From positions 62,001 to 126,000 of the forward strand of contig NZ_DFBS01000032.1 in NCBI RefSeq assembly GCF_002366715.1: a DNA stretch of 64,000 bases, given 5' to 3'. Below the pieces are notes generated by a model. The model had not been told where the DNA came from. It searched no databases and was given only the letters and a program-made list of their open reading frames with translations. The position numbers and the translations under genes are program-made. This stretch comes from Halomonas sp. UBA3074. Its GTDB lineage: Bacteria; Pseudomonadota; Gammaproteobacteria; Pseudomonadales; Halomonadaceae. Positions 42,895 to 50,137 of the stretch are shown one piece after another (the first letter of the stretch is position 1; the number at the start of each line of letters is the position of its first letter).

Positions 42895-45240
42895 TTACTT
42901 GAGCCAGCGCTGAACAAACTGCGCGGCTGGCAATGGCCGATCAAAGTAGTAGCCTTGCCCCTGAGTGCACCCCATCGCCATCAGGGCCGCAATCTGCTCT
43001 TGGCCCTCAATCCCTTCGGCGATGGTCTCAAGCCCAAGCGTGTTCGCCATGGCAATGATGGTCGCCACGATAACACGGTCATTATCACTGGTAAGCATAT
43101 CGCGGACGAAGGAGATATCGATTTTGATTTTATCGGCGGCAAAGCGCTTCAGGTAAGCAAGTGAGGAGTAGCCGGTGCCAAAATCATCGATGGAGAGCCC
43201 CAGCCCGTGCCCCTTCAACATCTCAGTCATGGCAATCGCTTTTTCAGGATTGTCCATAATGCCGCTTTCAGTAATTTCTAGACTCAGTTGTGAGGGGTCG
43301 ATGTTGAAATTAGCACAGCTATTTAGCAGATTAGCGACCAAGTCTTCTTCATCGAACTGTTGGGCCGCAACATTAATCGCTAGCTGACCTGGCATGGTGT
43401 AGCCCTGCTCGCGCCACTGCGCCAACTGTCGGCAGGCTTCTTCAACCACCCAATACCCAAGCGCAACGATCATGCCGCGCTCTTCGGCAATGGGAATGAA
43501 CTTACCCGGTGACACGTCCCCCAGCTCTTCATCATGCCACCGGCACAGCGCTTCTGCTCCAATCAATGCGCCACTGTTTAGATCCACCTGGGGCTGAAAG
43601 TGCAGGCTTAACTGCTTTTCTGCAATGGCCAATGCTAAGCGCTTGGCGATATGCAGCTGTTCTGCGACCACTCGGCCCATCCAAGGCTCAAATAAACACG
43701 CGGAAAGCTTTTGCCGCTTCGCTTGATACATGGCGATATCGGCATGTTTCAATAACTCTAGTGGCGTTGCCGCATGTTGGGGATAGAGTGAAACACCGAT
43801 GCCCACCGACACTTCAAAGGAGTGCTGCTCGACGATCAGTGGACGTAGGATGCTATCGCACAGCCGCTGTGCCGTCGCTAGTGCGCCACTCGCTCCCCTC
43901 CCCGGGCAAACGACGACAAACTCGTCGCCCCCTAAGCGAGCCAAGAATTCATCCTTGCCGAGTGAGCTTGCGAAGTTTCTTGCCACGGCCTTCAGCACCA
44001 AGTCGCCCAGGTCATGTCCAGCGGTATCGTTGATCTCTTTGAAGTGGTTTAGATCTAACAGCAGAAGGGCGAGGGTTGAGGTGTGTTCAGTGGCAAATGC
44101 GCGCTCCAAATGGCGCATAAACGCGGCCCGATTGGGCAACTGAGTGCCTGGGTCACAGAAAGCGAGTTGGCGTATTCGCACTTCATCTTGCTGACGTTCA
44201 AGTTCAGAGGCTGCCCGCGCGGCAAATAACTGTAATACGTTACGCACCATCTCTACGTCGCTCAGCGGCTTTTTAAACATGACCCCGATCAGGCCCATCG
44301 GCTGGCCGTGACTGTTATCGAGCCGACGGCCTACATAACCGTTTACCCAGCTCAGCGCCCCATTACTCTCCTGAGGCAACATGATGGCGGCCCCCTCTTG
44401 AACAATGCACTCTTGTTCAACCATCACCTTATGACAGGGAACACCGGGTAAATAGTAGGCAAAATTATCCTGACGCTGACCATTCACATATAGCGTTAGG
44501 GTATGCGCCACATCCATATCTTGCCCATCCAATAAGGCGATAAACCCTACCTCTGCAAACAACGCTTCGGCCATGTGCATGGTTAATTGATGTAGAAATG
44601 CTTCGCCGTTCTCAGCCGACACCGCAGTCGCTACGTTAACGACCGCTTGTTGAAAGCGTTGCTGTTCATTAATCGTGTTAACCAATACTTCATTGTGACG
44701 GCCAATGCGCTGAAGCTCTCTTCTCTTATATAACAGCCGCTCGCGGGTTTGGCTTTCGTTTAACTGACGTGCCAACTCAGCGCCCGCCAGTGCCGAAGCA
44801 ATGCGTAATAAGTCCTCCGCATAGAGAGGAAGCACCAAGGGAGAAGTGTGCATCAACGCGATAACACCTAAAAAGCCCCCATCAGGGGCTGAGATGGCGA
44901 TACCTAAATAGCTTTCAACGCGCATGGCAGCGAGTTGCCCATCGTCTGGGAATTGCTGACGAAGGTCGGACGGAAAAGAAAATTTTGAAAGTGAGGCAAC
45001 CTGTTGGCAAGGCGTGGCATCCACAAAATAAGGTGACCTTTCACTGAATGCATCCCGTGACCACATCGCCAGTGTGGTGGCTACTTCCTGATGGCTATCG
45101 ACATGCTCTACAGCGACATAATCGACATTTAACATATCGGCCAACGACCTCACCAGATGGTGAAAAAAACCGTCTTCACTGACATAGGACAGCTTATCTG
45201 CTAACTGTCGAAAAATTTCTGGTGCAGTCGTAGGAGACAT
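42895..45240 (-). CDS. GAF-GAF-GGDEF-EAL protein, cyclic di-GMP turnover
   Basis: The 781-residue protein has two GAF-like sensory domains (about residues 1-155 and 180-350), then GGDEF (about 360-520; RLGGDEFVV intact at 437-441) and EAL (about 530-780; GAEALCRW, DDFGTGYSSL, KIDISFV and AEGIE all present). Both catalytic motifs are intact, so it could be a cyclase, a phosphodiesterase or both. The RxxD inhibitory site is absent before GGDEF. No membrane helix is visible, so it is cytoplasmic. The ATG at 45240 is preferred to a TTG 11 codons earlier, though neither has a strong ribosome binding site. It lies upstream of opgGH on the same strand. Confidence 0.9.
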   Translation of the reverse strand: MSPTTAPEIFRQLADKLSYVSEDGFFHHLVRSLADMLNVDYVAVEHVDSHQEVATTLAMWSRDAFSERSPYFVDATPCQQVASLSKFSFPSDLRQQFPDDGQLAAMRVESYLGIAISAPDGGFLGVIALMHTSPLVLPLYAEDLLRIASALAGAELARQLNESQTRERLLYKRRELQRIGRHNEVLVNTINEQQRFQQAVVNVATAVSAENGEAFLHQLTMHMAEALFAEVGFIALLDGQDMDVAHTLTLYVNGQRQDNFAYYLPGVPCHKVMVEQECIVQEGAAIMLPQESNGALSWVNGYVGRRLDNSHGQPMGLIGVMFKKPLSDVEMVRNVLQLFAARAASELERQQDEVRIRQLAFCDPGTQLPNRAAFMRHLERAFATEHTSTLALLLLDLNHFKEINDTAGHDLGDLVLKAVARNFASSLGKDEFLARLGGDEFVVVCPGRGASGALATAQRLCDSILRPLIVEQHSFEVSVGIGVSLYPQHAATPLELLKHADIAMYQAKRQKLSACLFEPWMGRVVAEQLHIAKRLALAIAEKQLSLHFQPQVDLNSGALIGAEALCRWHDEELGDVSPGKFIPIAEERGMIVALGYWVVEEACRQLAQWREQGYTMPGQLAINVAAQQFDEEDLVANLLNSCANFNIDPSQLSLEITESGIMDNPEKAIAMTEMLKGHGLGLSIDDFGTGYSSLAYLKRFAADKIKIDISFVRDMLTSDNDRVIVATIIAMANTLGLETIAEGIEGQEQIAALMAMGCTQGQGYYFDRPLPAAQFVQRWLK

Positions 45241-45642
45241 GTTATCAAACGCCTTCGGATTTAGTCGTGCCAAAACACACGCTATTCGCTAGTGCATTTT
45301 GAACAACATTTTTGAAAACACGCTTCCTTACCCGCTGCATAAAAACATTTCCAGTCATCGATTGGCTTCACAACTTTGCATAAGACAATGCTCAATGAAT
45401 ACTCAAAACCACGCTTTCATTGTTTATCACTAACGCCTCAGTAAAACTCACTTTCGACATTAAAATACATTGAGGCTACCACTTACTTGTGCTGCGTTTA
45501 TTTATCCTCTTTACAACGCAAGGCGTTTACCTGCCTTCCTGACAGACACCATCTTATCTCGTGATGCCTAGCCCCTTTTTCATTCACTGAATGGCCAATT
45601 AAATTAATTCTCACTTTCCTAAAAATCTCAAGGAGTAACTAG

Positions 45643-45690
45643 GTGAAACAAACAGTTACCTTTATCATCCAAATCAACCTTAGAGGATGA
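45643..45690 (+). CDS. Putative 15-residue leader peptide before the XRE gene
   Basis: A GTG start follows a perfect AAGGAG with a 7-base spacer and gives MKQTVTFIIQINLRG, then TGA. It is hydrophobic in the middle with basic ends. Such a good ribosome binding site in an otherwise gene-free AT-rich stretch is notable, but a chance match cannot be excluded. The stop overlaps the next tiny frame as ATGA. Confidence 0.3.
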   Translation: MKQTVTFIIQINLRG

Positions 45691-45722
45691 TATTCAACCC
45701 AAACAGTCCTTCATGTCAATAG
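45687..45722 (+). CDS. Putative 11-residue reading frame overlapping the leader peptide
   Basis: ATG overlaps the stop of the preceding mini-frame (ATGA) and encodes MIFNPNSPSCQ, then TAG. It would depend on translational coupling. Very low support on its own. Confidence 0.15.
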   Translation: MIFNPNSPSCQ

Positions 45723-45759
45723 GTCGTTCCTCAACCATCTAGGTCTAATGGAGGACGTT

Positions 45760-46107
45760 GTGAATAAAACTGAACAGAAGCGGTTAGCAGGTAGTATTGG
45801 GAAGGCCATTGCCAAACAAAGGGTTCGCAGCAACATGACCCAAGAAGAAGTCGCTGAGCGTTTAGGAGTGGGCAATGAAGCCGTATCACGTATAGAGCGC
45901 GGACGAGTAATACCCAACATTGTACGGCTTATAGAACTTGCTGAAATTTTTAACTGCGAAGCAGCTGAACTTCTTGGGCAAGCAAGCTCTCACGTCGATG
46001 ACCAATCAGGCAGAATTAAAAAACTGCTAGCCCCTTTAGACGCAGAGGATCGCACACTTATCATTGATACGATTGAAACCCTGACCACACGTCTACAAAA
46101 GGGCTAG
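45760..46107 (+). CDS. XRE-family transcriptional regulator
   Basis: The 115-residue protein has a canonical helix-turn-helix at about residues 13-67 (IAKQRVRSNMTQEEVAERLGVGNEAVSRIERGRVIP, core MTQEEVAERLGVGNEAVSRIE). A C-terminal helical stretch of about 45 residues follows, perhaps for dimerisation. GTG at 45760 is preferred because GGAGG lies 5 bases before it; an ATG at 45748 has no ribosome binding site. The gene is lower in GC than its neighbours and is flanked by AT-rich DNA on both sides, which suggests acquisition. Target genes are unknown. Confidence 0.85.
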   Translation: MNKTEQKRLAGSIGKAIAKQRVRSNMTQEEVAERLGVGNEAVSRIERGRVIPNIVRLIELAEIFNCEAAELLGQASSHVDDQSGRIKKLLAPLDAEDRTLIIDTIETLTTRLQKG

Positions 46108-46402
46108 TTTAGCAAACCGTTACCGTGCCGCATCAACCAGCTAACGTTATAATTAAACAATAGCCATACGACTATTTAACCAAGTGACTTATTATTATAC
46201 TCATTAATTAATAATTTTTTATCGTATTTATAGCATCTTTAAAAATTGAATTTATAAACGTTCTGCCAAACTAAAACACCGCCAAAAGAGTAAAGAATAC
46301 TAAGCCACGGGCATGCCCTGTTGGTGATGAAATCGTGTCTATGCTATAGATTACCAGCACCTGCCGTTCAGCCATCGCAGCGTTGCGCTGCAAAGAGGCG
46401 TT
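46108..46402. other. AT-rich intergenic region with candidate methyltransferase promoter
   Basis: About 295 bases, very AT-rich at 46140-46260 (runs of TTATTATTA and TTTTTTAT). TTGGTG (46321-46326) and TATAGA (46345-46350) with an 18-base spacer form a candidate promoter for the methyltransferase gene. Nothing else was recognised. Confidence 0.5.
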
Positions 46403-47035
46403 ATGTTCAACACTACCGCTTGGAATCGCTTACGCTATAGCGCTTATGCGCCGTTTTATGATGCGGTTGCCGCGCGCGTATTTCGTAAGCCAAGGCGCAT
46501 TGCGCTAGGCCAAGTGGACTGGGAGCCAGGCATGCGGGTGTTATTGGTTGGAGCAGGGACGGGGCTAGACCTACCGTTTCTGCCCCAAGATATAGAAGTA
46601 CATGCCACCGACTTAGCGCCCGCCATGGTGAAGCGTACGGCCAAACGCGCAGAGGCACTGCATCGCGATGTGGAGTGCCGCGTGATGGATGCCGAGGCGC
46701 TCAATTACCCAGAGGGATACTTCGACGCTGTCATCATGCATCTCATTATTGCGGTCATGCCTGATCCCCGCAAAGGCCTAGCCGAGGCACATCGAGTGCT
46801 AAAGCCCGGTGGCCAACTATGCGTGATGGACAAGTTCCAGCCAGATGCTCAACCTGCGGGGGCGGGACGCCGTCTTCTGAACCAACTAACATCTGCGCTT
46901 GCGACCGACATTACTCGCCAAGCTCAGCCACTGCTATCGGAAGCCGGATTCTTAATTCGTCACGACGAACCTGTGCTGATGCACGGCCTGTTTCGTGCAT
47001 TACTGGCAATAAATCCCGCACCTCCCAACCGCTGA
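46403..47035 (+). CDS. Class I SAM-dependent methyltransferase (PmtA/UbiE-like)
   Basis: The 210-residue protein has the SAM-binding motif I VLLVGAGTGLDLPFL, an acidic motif II (HATDLAP), motif post-I RVMDAEALNYPEGYFDAVIMHLI and the late motif VLKPGGQLCVMDKF. The N-terminal YAPFYDAVAARVF is typical of phospholipid or quinone methyltransferases. The substrate cannot be named. Followed 96 bases later by a PepSY membrane protein gene. Confidence 0.8.
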   Translation: MFNTTAWNRLRYSAYAPFYDAVAARVFRKPRRIALGQVDWEPGMRVLLVGAGTGLDLPFLPQDIEVHATDLAPAMVKRTAKRAEALHRDVECRVMDAEALNYPEGYFDAVIMHLIIAVMPDPRKGLAEAHRVLKPGGQLCVMDKFQPDAQPAGAGRRLLNQLTSALATDITRQAQPLLSEAGFLIRHDEPVLMHGLFRALLAINPAPPNR

Positions 47036-47131
47036 TAATGCGACCTTTCACCGCTACCTGCACGCTAGCTATTGCGGTAGTGATTATCTACTCTGAGGGC
47101 CTAATTAGCCGATGACCCTCGGATTATAACT

Positions 47132-48526
47132 ATGCCCCCGCGCTCCCCTGCCCGTACCGAAAAACTGCTATTTGCTCTGCTTAGCCGCCTACACTTATAT
47201 ATTGGTCTTTTTATTGGGCCTTTTATTCTTATTGCAGCGCTATCAGGCATTGCTTACCTGCTCAGCCCACCCCTTGAAGAGTGGCTCTATCACGACACGC
47301 TCTACGAGGAAACGCAGGGTGACCCACAGCCGCTGTCCGCTCAGATTGCCGCTGCTCAGGACTTTTTAGGTGATGCGACACTACCCAGCGCTGTTAGACC
47401 GGCGCCTGAGCTCGGCGACACCACGCGACTCATGTTTAACGCACAGCACCTTGGCCCTTCGGAACATAGAGCGGTGTTTGTTGATCCTATTTCGCTCACC
47501 GTGACAGGCGATACAACGGTTTACGGCACTAGTGGGATTTTACCCCTGCGCACCGCAATTGATCACTTTCACCGTCAACTGCTCATGGGCGATGTAGGCC
47601 GCCTTTACAGCGAATTAGCCGCGTCTTGGCTTTGGCTTGCTGCCTTGGGTGGCGTCATATTGTGGATGTGGCAGCGCACTGCGCTAAAAGGGCTTTCTGG
47701 AGCCCATAAAACCCGGCGACGTCACGCCACCCTAGGATTGGTGCTGTCCATTGGACTGCTGTTCTTTTCGGCGACGGGGCTGACTTGGTCGCAATGGGCG
47801 GGTGGCAATATTGCAGAACTGCGTAATGCCTGGGGTTGGAACACGCCTAGCGCCTCAACAGCGCTGATCGATACTGATAGCCAAACCACTGATGAGCATA
47901 CCGAACATCACGGTCATGCCGCCCCCGTTTCAGCCAGCACACCGCTGCTGCCAGAAGATTTTGATCGTGCCCTCACGGCTGCACGCGCGGCAGGACTAAT
48001 GGCAGGTCGTATTCAACTCTCCCCACCCACCAGTGAAAATCAGGCCTGGCGGGTAGCAGAAATTGACCGGCGCTGGCCCACCCAAGTGGACCAGGTCGCG
48101 CTGCACCCGAGCAGCATGGCGGTCACCGATCAAACCGACTTTGACACTTTCCCCTTAGCCGCCAAGCTCACCCGCTGGGGGATTGACCTGCACATGGGCG
48201 TTCTCTTTGGCTTGGTCAATCAAGTAGTGCTGGCGTTGATCGCGGCCGGGCTTGTGACGCTAATGGGCTGGGGGTACGCCATGGCATGGCGACGGCTGCG
48301 GACGGCGAGTGGTCAGCGTTTTCCCACGATTTCAGAGCCATGGTTATTGCTCCCGATCAAAGCCAAGCTCAGCGTGCTGTTAGTGGCTATCGCGATAGGT
48401 CTGGCGCTACCGGTTTTAGGCGTCAGCCTTGCGCTGTTCATCGTGATCGATGCATTACGCTGGACTATGAAAAAGCGTTACACTGCTCGCCACCTACATG
48501 CCCACCCTTCCAATACATCGAGGTGA
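47132..48526 (+). CDS. PepSY-associated TM protein with a His-rich loop
   Basis: The 464-residue protein has the FoxB/PiuB-like architecture: membrane helices at about 22-45, 163-182, 201-220, 360-385 and 412-440, and PepSY-type periplasmic regions. HLYIGLFIGPFILIAALSGIAYLL is the first helix with the conserved histidine. A loop at residues 253-263 (DEHTEHHGHA) is rich in histidine and could bind metal. Such proteins often act in metal-siderophore reduction or transport. The neighbouring COG0523 gene supports a link to metals; this is inference. Confidence 0.82.
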   Translation: MPPRSPARTEKLLFALLSRLHLYIGLFIGPFILIAALSGIAYLLSPPLEEWLYHDTLYEETQGDPQPLSAQIAAAQDFLGDATLPSAVRPAPELGDTTRLMFNAQHLGPSEHRAVFVDPISLTVTGDTTVYGTSGILPLRTAIDHFHRQLLMGDVGRLYSELAASWLWLAALGGVILWMWQRTALKGLSGAHKTRRRHATLGLVLSIGLLFFSATGLTWSQWAGGNIAELRNAWGWNTPSASTALIDTDSQTTDEHTEHHGHAAPVSASTPLLPEDFDRALTAARAAGLMAGRIQLSPPTSENQAWRVAEIDRRWPTQVDQVALHPSSMAVTDQTDFDTFPLAAKLTRWGIDLHMGVLFGLVNQVVLALIAAGLVTLMGWGYAMAWRRLRTASGQRFPTISEPWLLLPIKAKLSVLLVAIAIGLALPVLGVSLALFIVIDALRWTMKKRYTARHLHAHPSNTSR

Positions 48527-48529
48527 TCG

Positions 48530-48805
48530 ATGCCAAAAGCACCCGTCAAACGCTTTCGCCGCTTACCCGATGACGAGCAGTCGCGCGTGATCGAGATGGC
48601 CTGGGAAGACAGAACGCCGTTTGAAGCGATCGAAACACTGTATGGGTTAGCCGAACCGGATGTCATTGAGGTAATGCGCCACCAGCTCAAACCCGCTTCG
48701 TTTCGCCTATGGCGTAAACGCGTCACTGGCCGCGCGACAAAGCATACCGCGTTGCGTTCACCGGATGTTCTACGCGGTTACTGTCGCACGCAATATAAGC
48801 GCTGA
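48530..48805 (+). CDS. TIGR03643/DUF2805 family small protein
   Basis: The 91-residue protein fits the TIGR03643 pattern: RVIEMAWEDRTPFEAIETLYGLAEPDVIEVMR (core AWEDRTPFEAI), then KPASFRLWRKRVTGRATKH. Basic and short, possibly helix-turn-helix-like, function unknown. It begins 3 bases after the PepSY gene stop and is therefore in the same operon. Confidence 0.8.
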   Translation: MPKAPVKRFRRLPDDEQSRVIEMAWEDRTPFEAIETLYGLAEPDVIEVMRHQLKPASFRLWRKRVTGRATKHTALRSPDVLRGYCRTQYKR

Positions 48806-48847
48806 TACTGCCGTTCCCAAAACAAGCCTTTATCTAAACGCTGCTAT

Positions 48848-48862
48848 TGTTATATTATCACA
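48848..48862. promoter_or_regulatory. Candidate Zur box before the COG0523 GTPase gene
   Basis: TGTTATATTATCACA matches the gammaproteobacterial Zur core GTTATA-N-TATAAC at 12 of the 13 positions (one mismatch in the right arm). A further ATAACA follows at 48862-48867, giving a second right-hand half-site. The box lies 32-46 bases before the ATG, where a repressor would act. Zur regulation of COG0523 genes is well known; here it is inferred. Confidence 0.65.
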
Positions 48863-48893
48863 TAACATAAATACGTTTAGAGGCGTGCTAGCA

Positions 48894-50120
48894 ATGACTG
48901 CATTTTCTCCCCTCCCCGTCACCGTGTTGTCGGGTTTTTTAGGAGCTGGTAAAACTACCGTGCTCAACCATATTCTGGCCAATCGTGAAGGTCGCCGGGT
49001 GGCGGTAATCGTCAATGATATGAGTGAGGTCAACATTGATGGTGCCCTGGTGCGCGGTGGCCCTGGCGAATCGACGCTGGATGGCGACGTGGCACTCAAC
49101 CGTTCAGAAGAACGCCTGGTGGAGATGAGCAACGGCTGCATTTGCTGCACCCTGCGTGAAGACTTATTGCTTGAGGTCAGCCAGTTGGCCCGCGAAGGAA
49201 AATTCGATTACTTGGTGATTGAATCAACAGGGATTTCCGAACCGCTGCCCGTGGCGGAAACCTTTACCTTTGAAGACGAAAGCGGCCAGAGCCTTTCCCA
49301 GGTTGCCCGGCTAGATACCCTGGTGACCGTTGTCGATGGGGTCAACTTCCTTGAGCAGTACCGCGAAGCGCAAAGTTTGGCGGAAGCGGGCGAAAGCTTA
49401 GGTGAGGACGACGAGCGCAACGTTGCCGACCTGCTGGTCGATCAAATCGAGTTTTGCGATGTGCTGCTCATCAGCAAGACCGACTTGATTAGCGAAAAAG
49501 AACTGGAATCTCTAAAAGCCATTTTGCGCTCGCTGAACCCCGATGCGGAGCTGTTGCCGATCACCCAAGGTGGTGTATCGCTTGATAAAGTGCTGGATAC
49601 CGGCAAGTTCAATTTCGAGCGCGCCCAGCTGGCCCCAGGCTGGCTTAAAGAAATGCGCGGCGAGCACGTACCAGAAACCGAAGAGTACGGGATTGGCAGC
49701 TTCGCTTACCAAGCCCGCCGCCCCTTCCATCCTCAGAAATTTCACGATCTGTTGAACCAGGAGTGGTTTGGTAAGGGCCTGTTGCGCTCAAAGGGTTTTT
49801 TCTGGTTAGCCACTCGCCCCCAAGCTGCTGGTCAATGGAGCCAGGCAGGCGGTATCGCTCATCACGGCCCCGCTGGCGTGTTCTGGAAAGCCATTCCCGA
49901 AGAGCGTTGGCCAACCGACCCCGAAACGCGTCAGTTTATTATGGAAAAGTGGCAGGAGCCGTTTGGCGATATGCGCCAGGAGCTGGTGTTTATCGGCCAG
50001 AACCTGGATCGACCCCGGATGCGCGAAGCGCTGGACGACTGTCTGTTAAGCGAGGCAGCACTGCTGGAAGGTAGGGAAGCGTGGAAACAGTTGCCCGATC
50101 CTTTCCCCGCTTGGGATTAA
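48894..50120 (+). CDS. zigA: COG0523-family GTPase, zinc metallochaperone (ZigA/CobW-like)
   Basis: COG0523 GTPases deliver metals; ZigA-type members are induced on zinc shortage. The 408-residue protein has the P-loop GFLGAGKTT (residues 14-22), SEVNID, the metal-binding CICC at 82-85 in NGCICCTLREDLL, and ESTGISEP (110-117). The CobW C-terminal domain follows the G domain, containing SKGFFWLATRP. The ATG at 48894 gives the family N-terminus; upstream in-frame starts would run through the Zur-like site. Zinc specificity is inferred from that site. Confidence 0.9.
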   Translation: MTAFSPLPVTVLSGFLGAGKTTVLNHILANREGRRVAVIVNDMSEVNIDGALVRGGPGESTLDGDVALNRSEERLVEMSNGCICCTLREDLLLEVSQLAREGKFDYLVIESTGISEPLPVAETFTFEDESGQSLSQVARLDTLVTVVDGVNFLEQYREAQSLAEAGESLGEDDERNVADLLVDQIEFCDVLLISKTDLISEKELESLKAILRSLNPDAELLPITQGGVSLDKVLDTGKFNFERAQLAPGWLKEMRGEHVPETEEYGIGSFAYQARRPFHPQKFHDLLNQEWFGKGLLRSKGFFWLATRPQAAGQWSQAGGIAHHGPAGVFWKAIPEERWPTDPETRQFIMEKWQEPFGDMRQELVFIGQNLDRPRMREALDDCLLSEAALLEGREAWKQLPDPFPAWD

Positions 50121-50137
50121 CCACCTATCAGCACTAG

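Larger units (their letters stand above)
45241..45759. other. AT-rich intergenic islet before the XRE regulator
   Basis: About 500 bases with visibly lower GC than the flanking genes. It contains the promoter side of the GGDEF-EAL gene and, near its right end, two tiny overlapping reading frames (listed separately). No repeat border or integrase was seen. Confidence 0.6.
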
